Source of the DNA: a virus
Length of the DNA: 34,481 nucleotides
Strand: one strand, 5' to 3'
Virus record (IMG/VR): IMGVR_UViG_3300012270_000010
Coordinates: 1 to 34,481 of that record
This document shows positions 17,931 through 25,805 of the stretch, piece by piece. A program made the position numbers and the translations under genes. Position 1 is the first letter of the stretch; every line of letters begins with the position of its first letter. The notes under the pieces were generated by a model. It made no database searches, was not told the origin of the DNA, and worked only from the letters and a program-made list of their open reading frames with translations.

Positions 17931-18098
17931 CTAGGGCCCGGGGGTAAAATTGTCTAAAGGGTTCTTAACCGGGTCGAAACCCGAAGATCCGGTCCAACAA
18001 TCTTCAGTGAACATTGGGTTGAAGCATTGTTTGCTTTAACTCTTCAACCTGCTCAGCTGTTGCAAACCCCACGCCCTAGTCCATCTCGTAAGATGGAC
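17931..18098 (-). ncRNA. structured intergenic RNA element, candidate
   Basis: On the - strand a 5' hairpin (GTCCATCT / AGATGGAC, loop TACG, 18079-18098) is followed by a domain whose ends pair: CTAGGGC with GCCCTAG (18073-18079 and 17931-17937), then GGGG with CCCC. Inside are an 8-bp arm (GGTTGAAG / CTTCAACC) and a stem capped by a UUCG tetraloop (CGGGT-TTCG-ACCCG). No T-run follows, so it is not a simple terminator. Lies between the SSB-like gene and its downstream neighbour. Function unknown. Confidence 0.5.
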
Positions 18099-18111
18099 AA
18101 AGGTGATTAAT

Positions 18112-18717
18112 TTAGAATCCGTCTCCTACTGGAGCGGCTGGAGCTGGTTCAGCAGCTACTGGTGCAGCTACTGGAGCGGCTGGAGCTGGTTCAGCAGCTA
18201 CTGGTGCAGCTACTGGAGCGGCTGGAGCTGGTTCAGCAGCTACTGGTGCAGCTACTGGAGCTGCAACTGGAGCTGCAACTGGAGCTGCTGCCGGTGCTAC
18301 TGGAGCACCTGTCGCTGGAGCAACTGTTGCTCCTTGAGCTGGAGCTGCTTCAACTAAGTTTGCTGGCTTTACTGAATCCTTGTCGAACTCAACTTTAAAA
18401 TTCATGTACGGTCGACCAGCTGGAGTCTTCGGCTGTGTCTCTCCGAGACAAGTTACCCGAACCTCACAGTTTTTAGGGATGTCATTGAATTTGCCATCAA
18501 GCAAACCACTTCCCCAAAATGCGTACTTCTCACCATTAGCAAGAAGGATCTCGTACACGGTTGAATCGTTTTTACCGACTCCTTCACGTTTTGCAACGTA
18601 GTACCCCTGTACAACAGTTCCAATAAAAACGGTTTTCTCAGCTTGGACAGCATCCTTTGGAGTTTCAGTCCATCGGAGCATTTTTCCAAACTCTTCTGTT
18701 GCTTCTGTCATTGACAT
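18112..18717 (-). CDS. single-stranded DNA-binding-like protein with repeat tail
   Basis: Residues about 1-118 have a strand-rich, OB-fold-like pattern (VFIGTVVQGYYVAKRE, YEILLANGEKYAFWGSG, CEVRVTCLGE, YMNFKVEF). A long Ala/Pro/Val linker follows, with a 14-residue unit repeated three times and a short end GDGF. This layout (DNA-binding domain, disordered linker, terminal acidic-aromatic tip) resembles bacterial SSB, whose tip recruits partner proteins. The tip is weak compared with DDDIPF. The OB fold is inferred, not recognised at family level. Confidence 0.65.
   Translation of the reverse strand: MSMTEATEEFGKMLRWTETPKDAVQAEKTVFIGTVVQGYYVAKREGVGKNDSTVYEILLANGEKYAFWGSGLLDGKFNDIPKNCEVRVTCLGETQPKTPAGRPYMNFKVEFDKDSVKPANLVEAAPAQGATVAPATGAPVAPAAAPVAAPVAAPVAAPVAAEPAPAAPVAAPVAAEPAPAAPVAAPVAAEPAPAAPVGDGF
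18127..18252 (-). repeat. three tandem 42-bp repeats in the SSB-like gene
   Basis: Units 18127-18168, 18169-18210 and 18211-18252 are essentially identical and encode 14-residue Ala/Pro/Val/Glu units. Shorter related units follow to about 18295. Near-identity suggests recent expansion or slippage. Confidence 0.93.
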
Positions 18718-18792
18718 AATATTTTTGAATTATTGATTTTGTATTTTAAGTAATTGTGTATTTCGTATCTCTTTTAAGTTTAAAAGATTTAC

Positions 18793-18951
18793 CTACGCAG
18801 CTGGTGCTTCTTCTGCGGGAGCAGTTTCAGTAGCAGGTGCCTCTTCAGCTGGTACTTCAGCTTCAGGGGTAGTATCCGGAGTAACTTCAGGAGTTGCCTC
18901 AACTGGAGTTTCTTCTGGAGTAGTTTCATTTGGAGTTTCATTTTCGTTCAT
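18793..18951 (-). CDS. acidic Pro/Glu/Thr-rich low-complexity protein
   Basis: A 52-residue reading frame starting MNENETPNETTPEETP and ending EEAPAA, made almost only of Glu, Thr, Pro, Ala and Val. It has an ATG, a stop and no competing frame. Similar tails end the SSB-like protein and the protein at 21346. It may be a detached disordered tail or a DNA mimic; function is not assignable. Confidence 0.55.
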   Translation of the reverse strand: MNENETPNETTPEETPVEATPEVTPDTTPEAEVPAEEAPATETAPAEEAPAA

Positions 18952-18991
18952 AGTCTAATGTAGTTAGTAGTTTGTATAAATTTTCGACCAA

Positions 18992-19109
18992 TCAGCTCAA
19001 TGTGGGCTGAGTCCTGGAAGTGGTGAGTGCGTACAACGTAGAGCTTACTTTTCGAACTGTAGCCTCAATTCGTAAGAAAATGTGATTTGTGCACTACCAC
19101 TTCCAGGAC
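18992..19109 (-). ncRNA. long-hairpin intergenic element, candidate RNA
   Basis: The arms 19091-19109 and 19011-19030 pair over 19 bp with a single bulged base, enclosing a 60-base loop that itself has a CTTAC / GTAAG stem. Directly 3' on the - strand is a 7-bp hairpin (18992-19010, TCAGCTC / GGGCTGA with one wobble). There is no T-run. It fills the gap between the winged-helix regulator and the acidic low-complexity gene. Confidence 0.55.
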
Positions 19110-19119
19110 CCAACCGGCA

Positions 19120-19356
19120 TTACTGCAACGGTTTAAGGATCTTTATCGACCTGCGTCGATAGGGTTCCTTCTCCAGATATCCTAGCACGCAAAGATCCTC
19201 GATCACCCGGTAGGTGTGTCGAAGGGTCAGCTTGATACCTTTAGAGATTTCCTCCATCTCAGGGGCTATGATATTTTTCGAAGTATATTTTTCAACGAAC
19301 CGGTAAGCCTTGATGTGAGCCGGCTGTAAATTTATTTTCTCCTTTGCTTTTTTCAT
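19120..19356 (-). CDS. winged-helix DNA-binding regulator
   Basis: A 78-residue protein resembling the N-terminal HTH of LexA/MarR-type regulators: HIKAYRFVEKYTSKNIIAPEMEEISKGIKL, then LRHTYRVIEDLCVLGYLEKEPYRRRSIKIL as recognition helix and wing. No effector or protease domain is present. The start at 19356 is chosen because a TTGACG-17-TACAAT promoter ends 7 bases before this ATG; the in-frame ATG at 19374 lies in the spacer. It may control itself and other promoters with the same TGAC repeats. Confidence 0.7.
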   Translation of the reverse strand: MKKAKEKINLQPAHIKAYRFVEKYTSKNIIAPEMEEISKGIKLTLRHTYRVIEDLCVLGYLEKEPYRRRSIKILKPLQ

Positions 19357-19363
19357 ATTTGTT

Positions 19364-19392
19364 ATTGTAGACATAAGTCAGGTAAACGTCAA
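19364..19392 (-). promoter_or_regulatory. sigma70-type promoter for the winged-helix regulator
   Basis: -35 TTGACG (19387-19392), 17-base spacer, -10 TACAAT (19364-19369). The regulator's ATG follows after 7 bases, so the mRNA would be leaderless or nearly so. The -35 overlaps a TTGAC-N7-TGAC repeat with 11-base period, shared with two other promoters here. Confidence 0.75.
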
Positions 19393-19410
19393 AATTTTAA
19401 CTGGGGATAA

Positions 19411-20799
19411 TTAGCTCTTCATTATTTTTAAGAACCTGTTCATCTTCCGGGAATCGAATATGTACTGGTCATAAACGAACCAGAGAGTGCCGTGAGTTTT
19501 TCCTTTTGCTGTTCTCATCAGCCGGCCCCGGATCTGGTGGATTAATAATTCATTGTTGTAAATCGGCGAAATCAACACGATGTCGTCTAGGTCAGAGATG
19601 GAAACTCCGGTCGAAATGCATCCAACGGTAGCGAATATGACCTTAGAGTCACCGTGCTTCATTCCCTGGTAGCTCTCTACGGCTCCTTTTGAGTCCTTAC
19701 CAGTGATTACACCGGATTCGATACCGAACCGCTCCTGGAGCCGTTCCTGGAGCTCCAGGCAGGGCGCTACATACCTGGATAGAACGATTGTTTTACCCCC
19801 TTGGTCGTAGAGCCGTTTCACTTGGTCCAAAACCATATCGTTCCGAACTGGATCGTGAGCAATGGTCTGCTCCTGGAGGTGTCGAGCCTTCATGGTGGGA
19901 TTCTTGTCTCCCTGGTCAGTCAGTGCCGTGACCACATGGTCCCAGTCGAACCGGGTATCGCTCTCAATTATTTTTGTGTGTACCGGGACCACTCGCCCCA
20001 TCTTCTCGAGCGTTTCTTTGTCTATAGTGCAGATGACACCACCAAACGTCGCGTACATGAGGAATTGTTTTTCGTCTTTGCGTTTAAGAGTCCCACTAAA
20101 ACCAAACCGTCTTTTGGTATTGATCTGATTGACAAGGTTGAATATCGTTGCAGCCGGTGCAAGGTGGCACTCATCAAGAATGAGTACCCCGAACTGTCCA
20201 GCATATTCACGTAGATTATTCGAGAGGGTCTTGTCAATAGCAATCGTAATATCTCCGATGCGTTTTTTTCCGGAGCCGATAATCCCGGGTTTAATTTTTT
20301 TTCCATTTTCATCACGTATATATTTATCAATGTCTTCTAAAAATTGTTCCATCAATACTTTTCGGTGGACCACTATCAGTGCCCGCTGGCCGAGCTCTAC
20401 GATACCTTTGAGGATGGTCAATGACTTACCAGCTGAAGTCGTCGCGTGCACGATCCCCTGCCGGTATTGTTGCATCGATGCCACCGCACGTTCTTGGTGT
20501 TGGTCTAGCTCAAAATCTTCGTTGATATATTGCAGTTTGGTTGGGTGGTCCGGGTGATCGAACTCCGGCTGATATGGAGTGATGAAGTAAGGTTTAATTT
20601 TTTGAACCTCGCCTCGGGGAATCTCCAGGACTCGCTCTTTAATTTCGTAGGTTTTTATTTCCTTTGGCACACCGTATACCGAGATACCCATGTTCATTTT
20701 TTGAAAGTAGTCGGGATTCCGGTATGTCAATTCAGCCAGAACCGTATCGGCTATCTGTTCCTGGTCCAAGTTGATGTAAATTTTATCGCTTACTTTCAT
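19411..20799 (-). CDS. superfamily II DNA helicase, UvsW/RecG-like
   Basis: A 462-residue two-RecA-domain helicase. Motif I (Walker A) is TTSAGKS at 120-126, motif II DECH at 209-212, motif III SGT at 235-237, motif V around ISTGVSISDLDDIVL (395-409), and motif VI QIRGRLMRT at 422-430. In phages this type (UvsW-like) unwinds branched DNA during recombination and repair. About 90 residues precede the motor. It starts 2 bases after the upstream stop. Confidence 0.9.
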   Translation of the reverse strand: MKVSDKIYINLDQEQIADTVLAELTYRNPDYFQKMNMGISVYGVPKEIKTYEIKERVLEIPRGEVQKIKPYFITPYQPEFDHPDHPTKLQYINEDFELDQHQERAVASMQQYRQGIVHATTSAGKSLTILKGIVELGQRALIVVHRKVLMEQFLEDIDKYIRDENGKKIKPGIIGSGKKRIGDITIAIDKTLSNNLREYAGQFGVLILDECHLAPAATIFNLVNQINTKRRFGFSGTLKRKDEKQFLMYATFGGVICTIDKETLEKMGRVVPVHTKIIESDTRFDWDHVVTALTDQGDKNPTMKARHLQEQTIAHDPVRNDMVLDQVKRLYDQGGKTIVLSRYVAPCLELQERLQERFGIESGVITGKDSKGAVESYQGMKHGDSKVIFATVGCISTGVSISDLDDIVLISPIYNNELLIHQIRGRLMRTAKGKTHGTLWFVYDQYIFDSRKMNRFLKIMKS

Positions 20800-20801
20800 A
20801 T

Positions 20802-21263
20802 TTAATCAATTTCGTGGAATGTGGATTCGTCACAAGCCGCACATCCTTCATCCAGTCCAGCTACTCCTTTGCAGATTTGGCACGTTCTTTCTTCTAACTC
20901 CTTATTACTAATTTCTTTTTTGTTTTTTATAAATCCAAGTGGATCTTTACGATACTCTATCAATTCAAGTTCCTCCGGAGTCGGAGGCTTTGGTGGCTCG
21001 ATAGTTGGATTGAATAGTTCATCCATCTTTTTAACGAGGTCCCGGTAGTAACTGGCCCCGGAATCTCTATCGACCATATACTTTCCAGCTGTCGGCCAAA
21101 CGTTCACCAGCAAATTGCTGTCTTGCTTTCTCACATGTAGGTGCCAGGGAGATTTGACCGTGACTTTATAGCCAGCACGTGAAAGGTTGTTGCGATCGTA
21201 ATATGTTGGAGCAGGGAGTTTGGGTCCTCTGCTACTACTGTTTCCTACTTCTTTAAAACTCAT
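20802..21263 (-). CDS. hypothetical protein with C-terminal zinc ribbon
   Basis: The 153-residue protein has an N-terminal strand-rich region (AGYKVTVKSPWHLHVRK, LLVNVWPTAGKYM), a proline-rich linker (PPKPPTPEEL) and a C-terminal C-x2-C-x9-C-x2-C zinc ribbon (CQICKGVAGLDEGCAAC). A promoter ends 6 bases before its ATG, so it is probably the first gene of a leaderless mRNA that also carries the helicase. Possible DNA-binding helper; not recognised. Confidence 0.7.
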   Translation of the reverse strand: MSFKEVGNSSSRGPKLPAPTYYDRNNLSRAGYKVTVKSPWHLHVRKQDSNLLVNVWPTAGKYMVDRDSGASYYRDLVKKMDELFNPTIEPPKPPTPEELELIEYRKDPLGFIKNKKEISNKELEERTCQICKGVAGLDEGCAACDESTFHEID

Positions 21264-21269
21264 ACGAAA

Positions 21270-21297
21270 AGTATATCAGATGTCATTTATATGTCAA
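21270..21297 (-). promoter_or_regulatory. leaderless promoter for the zinc-ribbon/helicase pair
   Basis: -35 TTGACA (21292-21297), 16-base spacer, -10 TATACT (21270-21275), then 6 bases and the ATG at 21263. A 27-base stretch (21280-21306) matches 30467-30493 at 24 positions, so both promoters probably bind the same regulator. Confidence 0.8.
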
Positions 21298-21302
21298 TGT
21301 TA

Positions 21303-21348
21303 TAAGCTGCCGGGGGATTCGAACCACCGGCTAGTACCATACAGCTTA
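21303..21348 (-). ncRNA. tRNA-like minihelix at the 3' end of an mRNA
   Basis: On the - strand a perfect 7-bp acceptor-like stem (TAAGCTG / CAGCTTA) is continuous with a 7-bp T-arm-like stem with one mismatch (CCGGTGG / CCCCCGG) and a canonical 7-base T-loop TTCGAAT. An 11-base connector containing GG replaces the D and anticodon arms, as in tRNA-like domains of tmRNA. Its first three bases are the TAA stop of the upstream gene. No CCA is encoded. Confidence 0.6.
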
Positions 21349-21897
21349 ACCAGCTGGTGTTGCCGGTGTTTCAGGAGCCTTTGGAGCTTCTGGAGTAGTT
21401 GGAGCTGTTGCTGTTGCAACGGCAGCTTCTGGAGTAGTAACTGGTACTACTTCTGGAGCTGGTCCATCTACGGTAGGTTCTGCTGAATCACTTGGAGATG
21501 GTGAAGCATCAGCGACTTCTTCGCCAACTTCTTCAGTGTCCAATTCAGCAAGCTGAGCATTAAGCTGAGCTCGACGTTCTTCAATCTTTGGTTCTGGCAA
21601 GTCCGGTTCAACCTCGAAAGGTTCTTCGATCTTGTCTTCCAACTTAGCAGCTGCTACTGACCTCTGGGCGATGAGGAAATCATCACCAACGAGCTTAGTG
21701 CGCTGACTTTGAAGATCCATAATGTAGTTGAAGGCTCCAACTACAATCTTGACGTGCACAGCCTCTTTGCCATTGAAATGGTTGTTGAGGAATTTGTGCA
21801 AGTCTCGGCCGAGCGCCTGGATCTGTACCTTGTCATCTTTGGTGACAGGCCAGTTGTCCTGTGGATTTTCTGGGGGTCTTTGGTTTTGTGGGGGCAT
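21346..21897 (-). CDS. hypothetical protein with disordered Thr/Pro/Ala tail
   Basis: Residues about 20-85 form a compact helical region (IQALGRDLHKFLNNHF, VHVKIVVGAFNYIMDLQ). After that come acidic stretches (FEVEPDLPEPKIEER) and a low-complexity tail of Thr, Pro, Ala and Glu to residue 183. No family recognised. The stop codon is the first codon of the tRNA-like stem. The tail resembles those of the SSB-like protein and of the small acidic protein at 18793. Confidence 0.65.
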   Translation of the reverse strand: MPPQNQRPPENPQDNWPVTKDDKVQIQALGRDLHKFLNNHFNGKEAVHVKIVVGAFNYIMDLQSQRTKLVGDDFLIAQRSVAAAKLEDKIEEPFEVEPDLPEPKIEERRAQLNAQLAELDTEEVGEEVADASPSPSDSAEPTVDGPAPEVVPVTTPEAAVATATAPTTPEAPKAPETPATPAG

Positions 21898-21933
21898 GAT
21901 AAATATGAATTAATTCGTGGTTAATGAAGGTCT

Positions 21934-22152
21934 TTACTTCTTCTTTTTTGCCACTTTGGTTGCAGCCTTCTTTTTAGCTGCCATTGTTTTTGCTCGCTTC
22001 GCGTTCGTCGCAGCCTTCTTATCTTCAGCAGCTTGCTTTTGAGCTTTAGCAACTCGAGCCAGCCCACCTTTGCGAGCCATCTCTGATCGTTGAGCTTTGG
22101 TCATTGCTGCAAAGCCAACTTTCTTAGGGGCAGCTTTTTTCTTAGTAGCCAT
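21934..22152 (-). CDS. histone H1-like basic protein
   Basis: A 72-residue, very Lys/Ala-rich protein with a central KAQRSEMARKGGLARV segment; the RKGG core is like the KGG motif of small stress-related proteins. Both ends are AxKKK-type repeats as in bacterial H1-like (HctA/AlgP-type) proteins. It probably coats or condenses DNA non-specifically. It has its own gap upstream with a long hairpin. No enzymatic motif. Confidence 0.75.
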   Translation of the reverse strand: MATKKKAAPKKVGFAAMTKAQRSEMARKGGLARVAKAQKQAAEDKKAATNAKRAKTMAAKKKAATKVAKKKK

Positions 22153-22210
22153 ATACTTCGTAGATTTTCTTATCTGTCTATTAAATTTGTTTCGACCTTG
22201 GTGGAGCTTA

Positions 22211-22274
22211 GCTGCCCCTGCCCCGGCTCGATCCAGGCTTGCCAGCTAGAATCGAGACGCGGGGAAGGGGAAGC
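22211..22274 (-). ncRNA. GC-rich intergenic hairpin, candidate RNA element
   Basis: Arms 22211-22225 and 22260-22274 pair at 13 of 15 positions, with two symmetric mismatches. Inside is a 6-bp stem (CTCGAT / ATCGAG; 22227-22232 and 22251-22256). It lies in the leader of the histone-like gene, about 60 bases before its ATG, and has no T-run on the - strand. It could regulate or process that mRNA. Confidence 0.5.
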
Positions 22275-22283
22275 CAATACTCC

Positions 22284-23030
22284 CTAGTACTCTTCCCGGG
22301 CCAATGCTTCCATTTCCGGGTCGTACTTCATTTCTTTAAACCGACTACCGGTTGCTTCCTGGAACCTGTCTACATCCGGCCGGTGCTCCAGCTGGCCATC
22401 TTTTACTTCTCCCAGCATACCTTCTTCGATATCTTCTCTAGTGAGAACTACTTCTTCGAACCGGCGTTCGGTATTGTCGAATCCATCATCGATAAGATCT
22501 TCATCTCGAGGTAGTTCCTCATCATCTTCCTCCGGCTCACTCACCGGGTCAGCTTCAACCGTTACTCCTTCGATGCTTTTGTCTTCGTTGATAGCTGCAA
22601 ACTTTGATCGAGTCTCAGCTGGCACATCTTTTCTCATTACTAGCGGTCCAATGTGCCAGATCTGAGCAACTCCTACGCGCCAGGTGACAAACTCCCAATG
22701 GTTTTTGTAGTACCGTAAGTTCCTTACAATGATACTGAAAATGTACCGGGACTCAATCTTGGTAGTGTAATCCTTTTCTTCCCGGAACAGCCGGTAAAGG
22801 TCATAGAGATCTCCAAGCGACATGTTTTTATCTTCAGAAATTTTTCGCATCGACTTTTCTCCGAGGGGCATCCCCGGTGTTGGTTCAAAACTTTGAGGTA
22901 GAAAGAATTTTGTCGGCATAAACGTTACCGCTAGAAATTCCAACACAATCGATGCGTCGTAGATGTGTGAGCGTTTTGATTCTGGTATTCCAGCCAGTCG
23001 CTCTTTTACTTTTTCTTTATCTATTTTCAT
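22284..23030 (-). CDS. hypothetical protein with acidic C-terminal half
   Basis: A 248-residue protein. The N-terminal 150 residues are helical with aromatic patches (YIFSIIVRNLRYYKNHWEF). From about 155 the chain is strongly acidic (SEPEEDDEELPRDEDL) and probably disordered. No motif recognised. The start overlaps the upstream gene by 4 bases (ATGA). Its place beside the primase-helicase suggests a replication accessory role, which is only inferred. Confidence 0.65.
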   Translation of the reverse strand: MKIDKEKVKERLAGIPESKRSHIYDASIVLEFLAVTFMPTKFFLPQSFEPTPGMPLGEKSMRKISEDKNMSLGDLYDLYRLFREEKDYTTKIESRYIFSIIVRNLRYYKNHWEFVTWRVGVAQIWHIGPLVMRKDVPAETRSKFAAINEDKSIEGVTVEADPVSEPEEDDEELPRDEDLIDDGFDNTERRFEEVVLTREDIEEGMLGEVKDGQLEHRPDVDRFQEATGSRFKEMKYDPEMEALAREEY

Positions 23031-23428
23031 GGTCGTATGAATTTAATTTTTAAATGCTCTGGCTTAATCTGTACCTCATAATCGTCTCCTTCTAGCTGGA
23101 CCACCACTCCGTACTCGTTGTGCCGGGTAACTATTCCGGCCCTTGGTTTGATTGTAGTGTCTGGTCCCCAGTCATCAATATCATCCGGAGGTGGAGGAAT
23201 GTAAAACTCTACATGGTAGCCGACCTTGAAGAATTGAGGATCCATCCGGTTGAGCTCTTTTAGTGGATAGAATACAGCAGATCTCATTTCGGCCAATTCT
23301 TTCCTGATCCTGTTTAGCTTAGTTGGGAGTATCTCTTTTTTTGCCTCATGCTTTTGCAGCATCAACTCTGTGCGTTGAATAGCTTTTACCAAAGCATCCG
23401 TTGTTAATTGTCCGTAAGGGTTATACAT
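23027..23428 (-). CDS. hypothetical coiled-coil plus small beta-barrel protein
   Basis: Residues about 10-50 form a charged helix (KAIQRTELMLQKHEAKKE), and residues about 65-133 look like an SH3/KOW-type barrel (KVGYHVEFYI, AGIVTRHNEYGVVVQLEGDDYEVQI). The layout suits a nucleic-acid or protein adaptor. Overlaps its neighbours by 4 and 8 bases, so it is translated together with the primase-helicase. Confidence 0.65.
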   Translation of the reverse strand: MYNPYGQLTTDALVKAIQRTELMLQKHEAKKEILPTKLNRIRKELAEMRSAVFYPLKELNRMDPQFFKVGYHVEFYIPPPPDDIDDWGPDTTIKPRAGIVTRHNEYGVVVQLEGDDYEVQIKPEHLKIKFIRP

Positions 23429-25805
23429 ATTGATCTGGATAAATTACTTTAGCTCCCCCTAGTGCTGAAACTTTTCGAAGTCCAAAAATAGTTTTTTTGC
23501 CATCAACCGGTCGAATATTTAGATTAAAACCATCGACTCGGTTATGAACTATCTCCCGGCTGAAGTTTGCCATAGCTTTCGGCTTATAGCCATGGTCCAG
23601 GCAGTAGCCACGATACTGAGAATAGAGGTCACTCACGGTGAGACTATACTTACTCTCGTCACCAGCTGGGGGTGCTTGGTAGTAAGAATTGATAAACTCG
23701 ACCACTGGAGAGTTATCGCTCTTGAATGAGCGCATCACTTCAAAGTTTCGTTCCGTCTCGTTGAACCGACCATCGGCGCGCAACATCTTGAGTCCTTCGA
23801 CTGCCCAGTTAAGAATCCCCGGCAACTCATCTGTGAGCTTCTGCTCCAGCTGGAGGTCCGGCTTCGCTTCGAAGGACCGATCGAACGGTACAATTGTGAA
23901 CCGTCGATAGAGTCCTGGTGTTGTGTCATTAATTTTTGGTAGCTCGTTGACTGAGAAAATCAATTTCACTGTCGGGGTGAACTCTAGCGGCTCCGGCCGG
24001 TACTTCACTTCAGCTGAGATTCTTTCACCGGAGATCAATCCCTTAATCACGTTCGACTCAAAATAATTCCCGGAGATCTCATCAATGAAGTTTACTTTTT
24101 TACCGATGAGCCCGGTCAGCCCGAACTGCCTGGTGATGGTTGAGAGGTTGAGTGTTGATACAGAATCTCGGCCAACAATTTTCCCGAGCATCCGAGTGAA
24201 CATAGATTTACCGTTAGCTCCCATTCCAAAGAAAATAAACGCCTTGGCAAAATTAGTATCAGTTGTCAGTGAGTAGCCGGCTATCTGCTGGAGCAATTTT
24301 GCTTGTTCAGGATCATCACTGGTGACTTCTTGGATAAATTGCAGCCAGCGTGGACACCTCGCCTCATGGTTAAACATCACAGGGATCTGCGAGGTTGAGA
24401 GATAATTTGGTGTATGAGCCGTCAGCTGGTATGTCGTGATATCGAGTAGCCCATTTTTAAAGTTGATGATGTTTGGGTTCGGGTTCTCATCCTCTTGCTT
24501 AAAGGTTCGGCCGTCGAGTGATTTGAAAGTAGCAATTTTATCGTTGGCTTTTGAGGTGGTTCGGTAGTTAGTGAGCCCATCCTTGAGCATCTCCCGAAAG
24601 AGCATCGATCGAACCTCTTCAGCCTGGAGTGATCGATACATCCCCTCTTGGTACTCATAAAAATCTCCCCGGTCCTTGTACTTGAGTGTCGGGTACCGGT
24701 CAGCAATCACGTACTCATACGTGGCATATTTTTCCTTCTGCTGGTTGTTGCTGCTGGCTCGCTCTTCTTTGGTCGACTTCGACAAAACTTTACTGGTGAC
24801 TTCAGAGAGTTTTACTCGCTCGTCTTGAGTCACTACGGCTTGCATCACTTCATTGTTGTATCCAAAATCATAGTTATGATCGAATGCACTACGAACCGTC
24901 TTCCGGACCTCCCGGAGAGAGAGTCCTTGATAGTCAGTGAAATGTGAGCATGTTTGCTCGAGTCCCCAGCCGGCTTCTTTTGCAGCGTGAGCCGCAACCA
25001 GTAGAGCTTTGTTTCTCATTCCTTCCGGGACCGGGGCATTATTAAAAAGAGCTTTGTAAGAATCGCGCTCTAATTTTGGGTACTCCTTTTCAATACCCTG
25101 CTTCACTTCATCATTAATTGCGTTCTCACTAGCGGCCAGTGCCCAGCCTTGAGCTGCTGGTTGTTTTAGAAAAGCCTCACGCACTTCTTCAAACGTGTAA
25201 ATACACTCATCTGGTGAGGCGTGAGTAATTTTTACTGTAAAAGGGTCAGCCGGGTCCTTCTGGTGAAGGCTTCCGGGGATACGCAATACTCGAGCCGCGT
25301 CTTTTGCTCCCGGGTCCCCATCGAACCGAGCCAAAATAGCTTCCTCAACTTGACGGTACTGTAGCTTCAATTCCTCGCGCTGGTTTTCATTAAGCTCATT
25401 GAGCATTACTGGTGCCTCGAGTATCCAGTACACGTGGAATCCATTTTTAGTTTCAATAACGTAGGTAGGAATCGGCAACTCATCTTCCATCATTTCCATT
25501 AAAAGCTCCTGCTTGTACTGCTTCACTGCTTCGGGAGTCCGGTTGATCTTGTCCGGGTAATCAATGTCAGCAAAAAAAGCATTGATGTTTGTCAGCGTGT
25601 CATTAGTTCGACGGCCTCCAGTGAAACCGTTGACTGTAAAAAAAATTCCGTATCCCTGCTGTTGGCGATCCAACTGGAGTACCTCACTATGAATAATTGG
25701 TGAAGCATCGTTTGAGTCGTGGATGTAGCAGTAAAGTGTATTCTTAAAAAACGATAGGAATTTATTTTGTTTTGAATCTAATTTTAATTTTATGGTGGCA
25801 AGCAT
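23421..25805 (-). CDS. AEP-type primase fused to superfamily III helicase (P4/D5-like)
   Basis: A 794-residue replication protein. The N-terminal part shows archaeo-eukaryotic primase signs: D80-I-D82 (FFADIDYP), H124 (NGFHVYW) and an acidic D164/D169 region (DGDPGAKDA). A middle D5_N-like region follows. The SF3 helicase has Walker A at GMGANGKS (527-534), followed by the usual downstream motifs. Such proteins prime and unwind DNA at the origin, as in P4-type phages and plasmids. It is the probable main replication enzyme here. Confidence 0.88.
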   Translation of the reverse strand: MLATIKLKLDSKQNKFLSFFKNTLYCYIHDSNDASPIIHSEVLQLDRQQQGYGIFFTVNGFTGGRRTNDTLTNINAFFADIDYPDKINRTPEAVKQYKQELLMEMMEDELPIPTYVIETKNGFHVYWILEAPVMLNELNENQREELKLQYRQVEEAILARFDGDPGAKDAARVLRIPGSLHQKDPADPFTVKITHASPDECIYTFEEVREAFLKQPAAQGWALAASENAINDEVKQGIEKEYPKLERDSYKALFNNAPVPEGMRNKALLVAAHAAKEAGWGLEQTCSHFTDYQGLSLREVRKTVRSAFDHNYDFGYNNEVMQAVVTQDERVKLSEVTSKVLSKSTKEERASSNNQQKEKYATYEYVIADRYPTLKYKDRGDFYEYQEGMYRSLQAEEVRSMLFREMLKDGLTNYRTTSKANDKIATFKSLDGRTFKQEDENPNPNIINFKNGLLDITTYQLTAHTPNYLSTSQIPVMFNHEARCPRWLQFIQEVTSDDPEQAKLLQQIAGYSLTTDTNFAKAFIFFGMGANGKSMFTRMLGKIVGRDSVSTLNLSTITRQFGLTGLIGKKVNFIDEISGNYFESNVIKGLISGERISAEVKYRPEPLEFTPTVKLIFSVNELPKINDTTPGLYRRFTIVPFDRSFEAKPDLQLEQKLTDELPGILNWAVEGLKMLRADGRFNETERNFEVMRSFKSDNSPVVEFINSYYQAPPAGDESKYSLTVSDLYSQYRGYCLDHGYKPKAMANFSREIVHNRVDGFNLNIRPVDGKKTIFGLRKVSALGGAKVIYPDQYV

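Noticed and set aside
17961-17994. T-arm-like sequence (GGGTTTCGACCC) in the 17931 element
   Set aside because: The loop is a four-base UUCG, not a seven-base T-loop, so it is not tRNA-like.
18004-18072. 22-residue GTG-started frame on the - strand
   Set aside because: Too short to support alone and it lies inside a strongly paired RNA-like element.
18127-18295. Regular repeats that could suggest a CRISPR array
   Set aside because: Units are contiguous, have no spacers and keep the coding frame of the SSB-like protein.
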